Source: Diphasiastrum complanatum (Eukaryota > Streptophyta > Lycopodiopsida > Lycopodiales > Lycopodiaceae). From it: a stretch of DNA of 64,000 bases. The stretch covers positions 69,366,572 through 69,430,571 of the forward strand of contig CM055097.1 in assembly GCA_029204225.1 (NCBI GenBank), given 5' to 3'. Within the stretch, counting starts at the first letter, position 1. The number at the start of each line of letters is the position of its first letter. Shown piece by piece: positions 1-12,576 of this stretch. Both the position numbers and the translations under genes were made by a program. Under the pieces are notes generated by a model, which worked only from the letters and a program-made list of their open reading frames with translations, had not been told where the DNA came from and searched no databases.

Positions 1-287
1 TATAGCATCGGCTATGTCCTTCTCAAATTTAAGATAATCATCAGAATCTATATATGTATAAAGATTTGACCGAGGAGGAGGTGGCTGAGCAATATCTACA
101 TGAATTACAGGAGTATCCAAAATCGATGTAGCTATTTTTACAACCTTATCTAGGGCAGCATTATCTACATTTGCATCCAGGTTAGGTTGCGTAGAATCGG
201 TGGTATTTACCCTCCTTACTTTCTTTGGGGCTCTCTTGGGGGCTGCTTGCTTCCTAGGGCGCTTGGTAGGAAGATCAGTCTTATTTT
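1..287 (-). other. Unrecognised open stretch, 5' and 3' ends not seen
   Basis: The minus strand is open for about 95 codons from a stop near 287 to the window edge, with no ATG at the upstream end. The translation begins with a basic, proline/lysine-rich stretch (KRPRKQAAPKRAPKKVRR) and continues into a mixed acidic segment containing DTPVIHVDIAQPPPPRSN, so it looks protein-like rather than random. I recognise no domain. It lies downstream, in minus orientation, of the gypsy integrase tail at 937-1359, so it could belong to that element as a 3' ORF or be an exon of an unrelated gene. No function is assigned. Confidence 0.25.
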
Positions 288-705
<418 letters not shown>

Positions 706-936
706 ACTTGGTAAGCTTAGCCAGTAGTACGTTGGTGGCGGAACCCACTAAGTGCCCGACAGTATCTCCCACCTAAATAGGTGATGGTCTCACGACACCT
801 GCCTGTGCTTGTTGTGGAAGAAGGCTGTCGACATGTTTATTGTGGATGTTGGAGTGCATCAGGAAAAGCGTGGATGAAGATCGCTTACATAAAACCTGAA
901 GCTTTATTCGATGATGAGGAGCCTATCTTGAACTCT

Positions 937-1359
937 TCAAGAAGTGTTTGGGGAGGTTGGTGGCGATCGGTACTTGCATAACCGGCTACCATTGATGGGC
1001 GTAGCAAACTGTGTCCCATCCATTGTTTCTAAAGTCACTGCCCCTTGCGATAGGATGCCGGTGATGCAATAAGGGCCTTCACCAGTGAACAACTTTTCTT
1101 TGATCGCCTTTGTCTTGTACATGAGGACCAAATCTCCTTTTTGAAGATCTTTCTTGTGAAGATGACGATCATGCCAGGCCTTGTGATGTGCTTTCTCTGC
1201 AAGAAGAGCATGGACCGCTAACAAGCGTGTTTCGCACAACTTGTGTAGCGCTTCGTGACGAAGGTGAAGCGATCTTGTATCATCCAATCGTTGCATTGAG
1301 GCAATGCGAAGAGATGGAATGAGAAATTCCACCGGCATGATTGCATCTTGGCCATGCAA
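937..1359 (-). pseudogene. Ty3/gypsy integrase C-terminal fragment
   Basis: The 140-residue minus-strand translation matches the end of a gypsy integrase. It starts at the conserved post-core segment (HGQDAIMPVEFLIPSLRIA), runs through KAWHDRH and KGDLVLMYKTK, and ends with the chromatin-proximal tail GPYCITGILSQGAVTLETMDG followed by NGSRLCKY. The catalytic DDE core is absent. Integrase would insert element cDNA into the host genome; this piece cannot. A minus-strand gypsy RNase H/integrase-N piece lies at 4440-4990 with a plus-strand copia copy between them, so the two pieces may come from one element, which is my inference. Confidence 0.85.
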
Positions 1360-1735
1360 TGCAAACCAGGCAAAGCACGTGTACTAAGACTCACCACGAA
1401 TACATGCAAGCAAGACACTCAGGCAGGTTTACTAACAAGTAACAAAGACAAGGTCCCCCTTTGAGATAGTCCTGCCAAAGGACCTTTGCCTGGCCGCGCC
1501 CATACAGATTGATCATAGAATCAACCCACAGAGGACACCCCTCCAACTATCTGTGCCTTCACCATTAAGCAGCACATTGCCTCAGTCACGCCCCACCAAA
1601 TCTGGTCGGTAGCCCTTATAGCTAAACGATTGGCAACTATCCCGCACCGGCAGCTAACACCCGTGCTTTACACCCGAATTCGAGCAGCATCTCTGTATCA
1701 ATGGTTAACCCGTATAGTATGCTTTGCAAATGATC
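1360..1735. other. Unassigned sequence between gypsy and copia remnants
   Basis: No gene is recognised. If the copia copy that follows had a 5' LTR, gag and protease, they have been lost or decayed here: the first recognisable copia codons appear at about 1740. Confidence 0.35.
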
Positions 1736-4152
1736 AATCTAAGCTACTCTCCAAAGTTCTGTATGTACCAAAGTTATCCACGAATCTGCTCTCTGTAAGC
1801 AGAATCACAGATCTAGGACACAGAGTAGAATTTGAATGTGATCAATGTAAAGTAGTTGATAGGACAGGCAAGATCCTAGCACTTGGAAAGAGGCATGGAT
1901 ACTTGTATAAATTAAGTCATTCTTTTTCTGCCTCTAGTCAGGCTCTCAATACTTCAATTCAATCAAATAAAGGTTTATTTTGGCATTATAAACTTGGTCA
2001 TCTAAATTATGTTGTTGTACAATGAATGTCTAGACAATTTTGTTCTTGATCTCGACTATCCTCACGAAACAGTCGAGCTACCTGTCTATCAAGACTGTCT
2101 AGTTGGAAAACAGACTAGGAAGCATTTAAGTCAAGCCATCAGCATGTTGCTAGAGGATTTCTAGATGTTGTACATTCAGATATTTGTGGCCCGATGAAAA
2201 ATCCTTCGCTAAAGGAGGCCAAGTATTTTATAACCTTTATTGACGACTTCTCGAGAAGAACAATGGTGTACTTGATAAAGAAGAAATCAGAAGCCTTCAA
2301 CCGCTTCAGAATCTTCAAGGAGCGTGCAGAAAAGGAGACTGGAAGGACGATCAAGGCCCTAAGGTCAGATAACGGTGGATAATATATCTTTGTTGTGTTC
2401 AAAGAGTATTGCCAAAGCCAAGACATTGAGCAGCAATTCATCACTCCTTACAGTCCTCAGTCTAATGGCTTAGCTGAGAGGAAGAAGTGAACTCTGGTCG
2501 AATATGCTAAGTGTATGCTAGCACATGCATCGTTGCCCAAGAGGTTATGGGCTGAAGCTTTCTCCACTACATCTTACATCCAGAACAGATGTTCGACCAA
2601 AGGCCTCTCAGACAAGACACCCCACGAGGTGTGGATAGGCTCCAATTCTTCTTTGAAGAACCTAAGAGTGTTTGGGTGCATTGCCTATGCACAGATCCCA
2701 AAGGACACAAGGAAGAAATTGGACTTCCAAGGTCTAAAGACCATCCTGATCAGATATACTTTGTCTGATAACACCTACAAGCTGTACGATCCTGATACCC
2801 AGCAAATCTTGTATAGTCGGGATACAGTCTTTATCGAGGATCAGTTCGTCGACCTCAAAGGCAAGGATATTGCTCAAGAAGAACCTTCATCACCTGCCAT
2901 TAACACGACAATCCGAGCTTTTGGCTCAAGAATGTCTATCGTCGACCCACTTCGAGACAGGAAATCAAACGAAGATGTTATTGCTACCCAGCAACATATC
3001 CCAAGGGTGGTTCATCAGTCGAATCCTCCCAGAAGATCAAGCCGAGTGCGCACACAGCCCACAAGGTATACTCCTGAGTCTGTCTGTCTTTTAATGCAGG
3101 AATCGACGACAGTCGAAGAGACACTTAACCAACCAGACTTTGATCTCTGGAGAGAAGCTATGGACAGAGAGTATTCCTCTCTGATCAAGAATCAGACATG
3201 GTCATTAGTTGAAGTTCCTATTGGCTGCAATATTATCGATTGCAAATGGATCTTTAAGATCAAATATAACGCCAACGGAGCGATTGATCGAAGGAAGGCT
3301 AGACTGGTATCACGAGGATTTACCCAGATCTCGAATGTCGACTACAATGAGAGTTTTAGTCCAGTTGTCAAACATTCGTCGATCCGAATGCTCCTATCTT
3401 ATGTTACAGCTGCCGACCTCGGAGTACATCAACTCGATGTACAAACAACCTATCTGAATGGAGTTATACAAGAAGATATCTACATGATCCAGCTCGAAGG
3501 ATACGTTCTGGAAGGCATGAAGAATCATGTCTGTAAACTCCATAGAGCACTATACAGCTTGAAACAGTCTGCAGAGCTTGGTTTCAAAGGATCAACACAT
3601 TCCTCAATGAACAAGGATTTAAACCAAGCACTACTGATTGCAACTTTTATTTAAAGTCAGTGCAACAATCCTTCATTATCATCACCTTGTATGTTGATGA
3701 TACGTTGCTCTTCAACAACAATGCCAATATGGTCAAGGATTCGAAACAGATGCTGTTCTCAAAATTCAACATGACTGATCTGGGCGAAGCTCACTTTTGT
3801 CTTGGAATTCAAATCCACAGAGACAGAGTAAATCGACTGAGTTACATCACTCAACAAAGGTATCTTCATAATGTTCTTAGCATATACAATTTGATGAATT
3901 GTAAATTAGCGCTATTGCCTTATCGGCCAACCCTAGATTTCATTCTAGGAGTAAGCACATTGAGATAAGATATCACTACATCAGGGGCAAGGTTCTCGAC
4001 AGAGAGGTGAGCTTGACGTACTACAGAACGCAGAATGCAGGACATGGTTGCAGACATTTTTACGAAAGCACTCAGTGTTAATGCACACAACAAATTTTGT
4101 GCATTCTTAAGTCTGAAGATTAAGGCATTCACGGATTCAGATTAAGTGGGGG
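1736..4152 (+). pseudogene. Degenerate copia gag-pol, family A copy 1
   Basis: Copia pol is read in order with several stops and frame changes. The protease-to-integrase linker (LYVPKLSTNLLSVSRI) is at about 1755-1800 and the gag-pre-integrase HYKLGHLN motif at about 1985-2010. The integrase core has FIDDFSR at about 2237 and RSDNGG at about 2363; a stop follows directly where many relatives have an acidic-rich continuation. The reverse transcriptase lies at 3130-3870, with LYVDDTLLF at about 3690. After the RT segment ending NCKLA (about 3905) the sequence jumps to the RNase H tail (NPRFHSRSKHI, 3928-3965), so most of RNase H is deleted. The coding tail ends at about 4145, followed by a GTGGGGG polypurine tract. 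Element-encoded functions are lost. Confidence 0.9.
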
Positions 4153-4435
4153 TGTTTGATTTACTCCTCCTACTCTCCTAAATCCCAATTTTAATTTGCC
4201 TCCATTCATGCTGCATATTTTTCTAACGTTGTCACGCAGTCTGCATGTTTTACAAGCAAATTCGCACAGACAAAGAAAAGACGAATAAATCTTGACATTG
4301 TGTTCTTACACTAGTCACGGTGACAGGCAAAAAGGGGACACTACCTTACTGAATGCCAAAGGTGCCCTAACAGATAAGGCACCCTGTAAATCTTATCCTA
4401 AGGACATTCGTAAGAGTGACGCACTTTTTCGTCAT
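4153..4435 (+). repeat. Putative 3' LTR start of copia family A copy 1
   Basis: Immediately after the polypurine tract a TGTTTGATTTACTCC start has the position and TG beginning expected of a 3' LTR. The 3' boundary is not visible; by about 4440 the sequence reads as minus-strand gypsy pol. It is not obviously alike in sequence to the family A LTR at 34038-34812 beyond the first bases, so it may be a divergent subfamily or a truncated LTR. Confidence 0.45.
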
Positions 4436-4439
4436 CACC

Positions 4440-4990
4440 AACGTTCACTTCAGTATTGGCTGACGTCGCACCCTTTTTACGCTCACCCCATGCAGTTGCG
4501 CTAACAGATTGGACAATGATTGCAGCCACCCATGATCTCCTACAGACATCTTGCATACTGTTACATCTGCTGCAAAGTGTCCACCTCTCATTGCTTCATA
4601 CGAGAGGGACATGATCTCACTTGTCTCATGGGGCATGATACAACGACAAATGCTATTGTCCGCCGCTCTTCGATACAGTTGGCCGATAATCAACTGATCA
4701 GGACGAGCTTTAAGTACAAGTTTCCGCTGTTGCGTCTTGGATAGTCACTGATCAGGTTGGTCGTTCATCAGATACTCAACTATGTTTGCGACCCAATCAT
4801 GTACAACATCCACGTAAAATAAAGCAACATATGGTAACTCATCATCAGGCTGGGGATCCTTCTATATCGATTTGATTCATGATACATGATCTGCCATATA
4901 ATGTTGCTTGCCTTTGCGTATCACTATTCGAAAATCGAACTCGAGCAACAAGAGTAACCATCTAGTGATTCTCCCTTTTGATGCTAATAC
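4440..4990 (-). pseudogene. Ty3/gypsy RNase H end and integrase zinc-binding region
   Basis: Read on the minus strand from 4990 downward, the translation gives an RNase H/integrase linker: FDFRIVIRKGKQHYMADHVS, then a stop. It continues with LIIGQLYRRAADNSICRCIM and MSLSYEAMRGGHFAADVT, which is the H2C2-type N-terminal region of gypsy integrase. At least three in-frame stops break it, so it is a relic. The longest clean piece is at 4445-4693. The end of the window at 63700-64000 carries the equivalent region of another gypsy element (FVADHLSRIPSNE ... AGQLYRKGADGVIRRCL). Confidence 0.8.
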
Positions 4991-6000
4991 TAAAGAAATT
5001 TAATCTGAAAATATACGTACTAATCGTATATTACATTTTTTTTCTATCCTTTGAATTGAAATCCTGAATGTTGAGCTCTTTGTGAAGATAAGCATGTTGA
5101 AGTAAGACTTCCGTGATAGATGACCAGTAGCAGATACTTTGAAATCCATTCCTGCCTTTCCAAGAGCTTCTATACATGTTATCTGATATATATATATATA
5201 TATATTTTTTTTTTCCGAAAAGAGCCTTTTGAAGAAAGATGCATCAAAATCCATTGATATTTACGATATATTTTTGATATCCAGTGATCTTTTTCATTTT
5301 TTTGATTGCAAATATTGATAGCATCAATGGTTCCTCTTGGTCTCCAATTATGTGTCACCATTAGTCCTGTCTATGGAAGCTGAGAACGGAGAGAATGAAG
5401 AGAATGAGAGGTATACCTAAGAATGACAAGAAGTTCCTAAACTACAAGGATTAGTTAATTACAGTTTATGACTATTGACATCAAATCAACCTCGAGTGTA
5501 CAAATATGGACAGCAAAAGAGTATTCGGGCTGTAAATATGGTCCAATCACAATCGTTTGTTCTGCCCGGCGGGGGTTTTGAAAGTCATTAAAATTTGACT
5601 GGGAAAGGCAAAAACAATTTCCGTCCGTCAACCACTCAACCACTGTTACAGTTCGTCACAGATGGACACAATTGATTGGGCCACTTAAGCATTGAAAGCG
5701 TGCAAAGTAAAAAGATAAAGCATCTTGACAAAGGGCCCATTTTGAGTTCTATTATCTCCTAATGCATAACTTTCTTATTTGAAATCTGATGGAGAGATGA
5801 GGTAAAAAGCCAAATTGATCTACTCTTTACATAGAATGTGATGAAATGTTCATATATTGCATATGATTCCATAAAACTATAGAGGTTTTATTTTTATTTC
5901 ATAATTGAGTTCTTTCTGAATTTACATTTTCAAAGTTGAGAAAAGCATATAGTAAAATTCAGATCTAGCTTCAAGTATTTTTTATTTTAATAGTTTAAGG
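4991..6000. other. Intergenic, no feature recognised
   Basis: AT-rich sequence with an (AT)n run followed by poly-T at about 5184-5213. I see no coherent ORF or RNA gene; the short ORFs cross the AT repeat. Confidence 0.4.
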
Positions 6001-6075
6001 GAAGAGGATTTGAACCTCTACAAGGTTTAGCCTTGTCTTCCAAACCCTTAATCCTACACAAAGAGGTGGTTAATC
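6001..6075 (-). ncRNA. tRNA-like fragment, possible SINE head
   Basis: On the minus strand the sequence AGAGGTTCAAATCCTCT forms a perfect T-arm: a 5-bp stem around the 7-base loop TTCAAAT, which includes a pol III B-box (GGTTCAAATCC). Upstream sequence is tRNA-like in length, but I cannot fold a full cloverleaf or name an anticodon. It is more likely a tRNA-derived repeat or a decayed tRNA than a working gene. Confidence 0.35.
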
Positions 6076-7079
<1,004 letters not shown>

Positions 7080-7620
7080 GACTCAATAGGAGAAAACTCT
7101 TCAATTATTCATGAATGAGCTTGGAGAACATAAAATAGAACAAATTTTGTCCAATATATACCTTAGTCCAAAATTCACTATGTGGCTAAAGACTATTTGT
7201 CCCAACTAGACAATATTAAAGTCTAAGTTAGCTTTGCTTTGATATTTTTCTCAAGTAATTTGACTTTTACAAGGTTCATGATATTTCTTTTTAGTTGTGG
7301 ACCACCATAGGAGTTTACGTCATGCTTCAAGACACATTTATAATATCTAGACACTATCATGCTTCATTTTTCATTAATGATATATTGAGACTTATTGTAC
7401 GAGTACATTGCACCATTATATGGTGTATCAATAATAAATCACATTTATTTACAAAAAGCAAGGTCGTGAAATCGTTGGTTATTTATTTGGTTGAAATCAA
7501 AGGTGACTCAAGTTTCAACACTACTATGTAGCCATACTTTTGAGAAGTAGCAAATACAATATGTTATTTTGACAAGATGCAATTGTTCAAAGAAATCCAA
7601 GTTAGATATGTGTAAATAGA
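7080..7620. other. Intergenic, no feature recognised
   Basis: AT-rich sequence; no coding, RNA or element feature supported. Confidence 0.4.
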
Positions 7621-8475
7621 CATGAAATAAGGGGCTATTTATAAAACTAGTGCTTATTGGTTACCATACACTTTCTTGTGGAAAGTCAAGAGTCTTGGAT
7701 GTCAGTGGATTCTAGAGAATTCCCAGATGCCGAGCCAAGCTGAAGACACGGAGTATCTCTCACCCATGACTGAGGAGGTCTCAGAAGGAGGAGAGTAGAA
7801 GAAGCTGAGAGCAGAGCATGAGAGTCGAGGATTACTAGCTAGGATGACAGTTATTATCTATGTGAGCCTACATGGTGTATCCCAGAGAAGGAATGACCAT
7901 GTAGGAGCTAGTAATGTTTCCTAGACAATGTAAATGAGTGTAGACCCCCTTAAATAATTTAGAGTGAGCCACCTTTTGATGGTGATCTCTAGTAGAAGGG
8001 CTTTTTCCACTTGTAATTTTCAAATCAGTGGAATTGCCACTTGGGCTCCACATGGACAGCCCTATTGCTTATTTAAGGGCCCCCCTCTCTTGTGAGGGAG
8101 CTTTGATTGTATTGTCAATTTCTCTTGAGTGAATAAAGAAGATCTTCCACGAGTTCTTAATAATTGTGAAGCTCCTTGTTCATGGAAATCTTCTTGAGTG
8201 AAATTCCTATGAGCATGTTCTGATTTCCTTTGTGATTGTGGATTAATTAGATGTCTTGCTTACTTTCTTGCTTTGTGGAATGTAGATGTGGATTAACTTT
8301 CTTGATTCTTGATTTTGTAGTTTCAGCATGCAGGTAAACTATAGAGGCTGAGATTGTGGATCTAATTTGCATATTCACTAACAATCATGTCCTTGATTGT
8401 TCTTGGGTATTCCAAGCATCAAGAAATGGGTGTTTCTTGATCCTTGGGGCTGCTAGAATGCTGTTAGGAAGTTAG
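7620..8475 (+). repeat. LTR-like sequence (boundaries uncertain)
   Basis: The stretch has the layout of a retrotransposon LTR promoter region. A TATA-like TTATTTAAGGG lies at 8068-8079, a polyadenylation-like GAATAAAG at about 8129-8137, and a T-rich U5-like tail follows. No paired LTR or target-site duplication was found, so the assignment rests on these signals and on the gypsy remnants downstream at 8885 and 9262. Confidence 0.35.
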
Positions 8476-8514
8476 CTTTCTTGTTTCTTGTTTCTTGTTT
8501 CTTGTTTCTTGTTG
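8476..8514. repeat. Short tandem repeat of a TTTCTTG unit
   Basis: About five consecutive copies of a 7-bp TTTCTTG unit. Confidence 0.85.
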
Positions 8515-8635
8515 AGTAGCTTAATCTTGTTTTTGCATTATTCCCTGATTTTCTAAGATAGTTTGGTAGATAGATTGTAGATTTGCTCACTATTCAAAAT
8601 GTTGGTCTATGTTGAGCTAGGATTGGTTGCATGGC

Positions 8636-8765
8636 TTGTAAATGCATGTAGCTGAGTATCGTAACCGTTTCATCCCACTGACAGGCTTGGAACACACGTT
8701 GTAATCTGAGAAATACTTTTGCCAGGAAACCGTTCTAAACAAATACATTAATCTATAAAGAATTG
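8636..8765 (-). repeat. Dispersed repeat, copy 1
   Basis: The reverse complement contains TTTAGAACGGTTTCC, AAGTATTTCTCAG and CCTGTCAGTGGGATG in the same order and spacing as the plus strand at about 35540-35615. That second copy sits inside a copia remnant. A shared block of about 80 bp is clear, with weaker similarity 5' of it. The nature of the repeat (SINE, MITE or LTR fragment) is not determined. Confidence 0.6.
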
Positions 8766-8884
8766 TAACCAACGGAAGTAAGAAAAGAGAATAAGAAGAA
8801 CAAACCAAGATTCGTGTTCACAGATTCAGCTGAAATCTGTGAACATTTGGCGCCATTCCCACAGCTACACAGACACTTATTCAA

Positions 8885-9022
8885 GCCAAACCTAAGTATG
8901 CCATTGGAGGTCTTCTTGCACAACCGAATGAGAATGGCAAGGATTTTCCAATACGTTTCATAAGCAGGCAACTGGTGCCTGCTAAAGTAAACTATACAAC
9001 CACCGAACGAGAAGCATTGTAA
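8885..9022 (+). pseudogene. Ty3/gypsy RNase H fragment
   Basis: The plus-strand translation reads AIGGLLAQPNENGKDFPIRF followed by ISRQLVPAKVNYTTTEREAL and a stop. This is the conserved central RNase H segment of gypsy Pol (relatives have SR-L-AE-NY-TTEREAL). Only about 45 residues remain, with no reverse transcriptase next to it. Confidence 0.8.
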
Positions 9023-9261
9023 CCTTAGAAAGCTAGTGAATCATTGCACCAAAAGTCACAGTACCCCCTCCTTGCAACCGTATCTCTGAGAACCTGGAAA
9101 ACTCTCATCAGTTGGGGAGTACAAGGCAATAGAGAAGGCCATCAGGGTTGGAAGCGCAGATCCTCTATTGTTCATGTAGGGCCGAACCACCATTAGATGT
9201 GGGGCCCCTTGACCCTTTTAGGACGTCTTGGCTGGACCAACCCCCCGTCAAAATAGGCCCT

Positions 9262-9300
9262 AACATTGGTGCATCTGCCAGGAGTAATTTGATAATGGGC
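9262..9300 (+). other. Primer-binding-site-like sequence of a gypsy element
   Basis: CCCTAACA|TTGGTGCATCTGCC resembles the junction of a gypsy LTR end (..CA) and a primer-binding site of the TGGTGC/TGGCGC type. A similar string, taacattggtgcatctg, recurs at about 9392, which suggests a local duplication. No LTR partner is identified. Confidence 0.35.
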
Positions 9301-9743
9301 TATTGTTTGAAGGGCAAATATCTATACGTAGGGTTGTGAATTGTACAGATTAGCCATTTGCAAGTTGCTTATGTTATTTGACCTGCCAGATGCCTAACAT
9401 TGGTGCATCTGTTGAGAGTAATCTGATAAGGGAGAATTGTTTGAAAGACGATGGCGTACAATGAAGATGTATTAGAAATTTGCTGGTTGAATGAGTGTAT
9501 TGTCAAGACCGTCAACCTTGGTATTGAATGTCGAGGTGGTTAACATCACACAATGATGTGTACTGGTCCCACAAATGAATTGTCAGGGGCATTCTTTGAG
9601 TTGTTGATTGAATACCACCTATGTTAGATGAGCCATTACTATGAGAAATTGTTAGCGAGGATCATAGATGTGGTATTGATCTAGAACGATTATGGTTGGC
9701 ATCCTACGGGCCCAACAAATTTATAGCAATAGCTCCTAACTAG

Positions 9744-10157
9744 ATGAGGACCCTATGCCTTCGATCAATCGACTTCTTCACCTGGCTAGGGGTACTCTTA
9801 CGTGGGTACCTATCTAGGCAAGACTATTCAACGAACCCTGATAAAAAGGTTAAGATTGAGCATCGTGAATTAGTGGAGATGGTCAAACAACATTTAAAAG
9901 CTATGCATATAACATTGGTATCTTTGACTCTAGATGTGAGACGACTTCGGAATCAACAAGAGTTGATCAATCAATACTATGCCCATAAGTCCATACCATC
10001 GTGTCGGTATTGCCAAGAAGATCATGCCATTAATGATTGTTGGAATACAATATGTGGATACTGCGATAGGGTAGGCCATCTAAAAGGAACTTGTCGAATT
10101 CAGAAGAAAGATGAGAAGCATATGGGAAAACTAGTCCAAAGAGTTTCAAAGCGATAA
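9744..10157 (+). pseudogene. Retroelement Gag-like zinc-knuckle fragment
   Basis: The 137-residue ORF has a helical, charged N-terminal half followed by two zinc-knuckle-like motifs. CRYCQEDHAINDC has one residue too few before the His; CGYCDRVGHLKGTC is a canonical CX2CX4HX4C. This is typical of the nucleocapsid of LTR retroelements, which binds the RNA genome. It lies about 450 bp downstream of a primer-site-like sequence and upstream of a capsid-like ORF at 10700-11239, which is the reverse of the usual capsid-then-knuckle order. It may therefore be rearranged or from a different element. Confidence 0.5.
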
Positions 10158-10334
10158 ACACCCTCACAAATTGTTTGCTGGAGCATAAAATAGGATATGA
10201 TTAGAAACAAGACATCTTGAAAGCTATTAGACAGAGCCGTAAATGTAGATAAAGATCCAACGATGATCATTTGAACTTACAATTAGACTTGTTGTTCGAA
10301 ATATACCACAAACGATTATCACATAGGAAGAGCC

Positions 10335-10727
10335 ATGGATGAGGGCCTACTATATGAGCATTTTGGATACATAGGTGTAGAAATTGCGTACCCAACACCT
10401 AGTAGAACAAACTCCACCTACAGGAGTTTCAAATATTGGTTGCTCGGCTTTGTAGAGGATAGGGCAATAATCAAAAGGCTACATATGCCAACCCCTGCAT
10501 GTAGAAATAATTGCAATGGAGAGAATAGTGATGGAAACCTGGTGCTCGTGGGCCATGAATCTAGAACGCCAGATTATGCTGAGAGAGAAAGGATATTGAC
10601 TACGCCCTTGAGCCATAGCATATATGATCCCCTCCTTGATGGGATAGACCAATCCACTAGTGTGACTAGTAAAATTTACCCAAAGCATCCATTACCACCT
10701 TGGAGAAACTGTTACAACTGTTTATAG
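10335..10727 (+). other. Unrecognised ORF within the gypsy gag region
   Basis: A 130-residue ORF without a domain I recognise. It overlaps the beginning of the capsid-like ORF that follows in another frame, so part of it may be the N-terminal gag region of the same decayed element. Confidence 0.25.
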
Positions 10728-11239
10728 CAAACTTTGGACTCAAATACAATGTTGATAGCTTGATGTTCGCTTTGACTACGATACAACAACAACCAAGAGA
10801 ATCAATACGCCTATATGTTAAACGACTCAAGGAGCTCGTTCGCCAATTGCACGTAGGGCTAGCAACTGAGGTATCATCTCAATTAGTACTGACCTTTTCC
10901 TTGAGGGGCCTACAACTAGCTATCCAGATAGAAGTACGCCAATCTGGTGTTACATCATTCGAAGAAGCAGTGTCTAGAGCCAGAACCACAGAAGAGGCAT
11001 TTATTGCTACAAATGAATGCCAAACCATCTTAGCCATGATGAAAACCGTAAATCATACAGTATCATTAAAAGGGCACACCAAGCCAATACAACGTGGTAA
11101 ATCACCACTTAATAGTCCCACTTTTGTAGGAGGTGTTTCACTTGCATATCCCAACACCTTTTTCAGATATTATAGAGAGCGTGGCCATTCAGAGGATGGA
11201 TGTTGGTCACAAGAGAATGATTTCAATACTAGAAATTGA
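10700..11239 (+). pseudogene. Ty3/gypsy Gag capsid-like ORF
   Basis: The 179-residue ORF carries the retrotransposon Gag pattern, with PRESIRLYVKRLKELVRQ in the centre followed by a helical segment ending in EEAVSRARTTEEAF. Near the C-terminus FRYYRERGHSEDGC is a zinc knuckle whose first two cysteines are replaced by arginine/tyrosine-rich sequence. The protein would assemble the intracellular particle. It has no initiation context, and a frame break separates it from the ORFs that follow, so the element is decayed. Confidence 0.6.
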
Positions 11240-11266
11240 AGGCAAGAATCGATAAGCCATGATGTC

Positions 11267-12576
11267 ATGGATGATGAGCTACTTAGAACATACCAAACTT
11301 GGAGTCAACCACAGATAGATTGTAGAGTGACCTCTCAGGGTGACGTGACTAGAACGGAAGGAGACAAGCCCCCGATAAACTTGGCAGAAACACTCATAGA
11401 GAAGAAATGGCAGAGGGTAATCCAAGATAGGGTACAGATAGACATCTCTAATAAAGAGTGTGAGGGAGCAAGTAAGCGGCTGGTAGACTCCAAAGACACT
11501 GAACCTAGAGACGGATCATCCTCATTAGCTACTGTTGGAATAAAAGAACCTGTATCCTTGATTGGAATCCTTATAGATAAAGAACCAACTCCCTCAAAAG
11601 TTGGTATGAGGCCATTCCCCTTGGAATTGAGACAAATTAGAGGGATTATACTTCAAAGGAAACCTGTAAGGATCCAATTATTCCTTAGGATTATACAGAC
11701 TAGGAATCAAGAATACAAATCTGCAAAGAAAGTAGCTTTTGGTGACAAAGCCATGGACATCAGATACAAAGGGTTGGATTAGATCTGCAAGGTTATGTAC
11801 AGACTAACGAGTTTAATGCAATTCCTCAGGATGGACGAGACAAGACCAATGACAAAAGACCCCCGCAACACTCAATAGGAATTCTCATCCCCGAGGGGAC
11901 TAAGGCGAGAGTACTGACTCTAACCCAAAGTAGGTTACAAACAGACCCACCTAGCAAAGAGTGGATGGAAGAGTGTGATTGGAAGGTAAGTCTTGGAAAG
12001 TCCACTAAGTCTGAGGAGCTGATAGCGTTCGCATCTGTTATTAATTACCATGACCAAGCTGTACCTCCTGACGAGCATAGTGAAGGCAACTTAGACTACG
12101 CAGAAGTACATGACATAGTATGGACAGCCCTTGCAGATTGCCTCCCTAAAACTAGATCCATAGGCTACTATGTAATGAAGCAAGAAAACGACAAAAATCA
12201 TGAACCCCCACCTGATGCATTTGATTAGGAATCATTTGATATCCAACGCTTATTCGAATATCAAAAAACGACAATAGATGACCACGTGGTGGTAAATTTT
12301 GATACTTTTATCCAGGATAGTACTGGAACACCATATGATCTGTTCCTTTGGGACAAAGAACTACCCAACTACATCAGTACTGAAGAATCCGAGCATGAAG
12401 AAAACGTGGTGCTAGGATATTTCCTTGAACCAAATGATGACCTAGATCTTTTGGCCACCTATCATATACACGAACGATCGAATATGCCAAAGAGAAATAG
12501 GACAAAAAACACTGAAGTGCAAGTTAGGGTTAAAGCGCATCGTGAATACCCAGACAATAAGGTGGATGTTGGATAG
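11267..12576 (+). other. Broken series of ORFs downstream of gypsy gag
   Basis: Three plus-strand open segments (11267-11782, 11965-12228, 12286-12576) follow the capsid-like ORF. The last two are separated by a single stop and read on in the same style (acidic; DTFIQDSTGTPYDLFLWDKE). No aspartic protease, reverse transcriptase or integrase motif is visible. Position suggests the remainder of a gypsy polyprotein or a non-autonomous derivative, but I do not recognise the domain. Confidence 0.35.
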
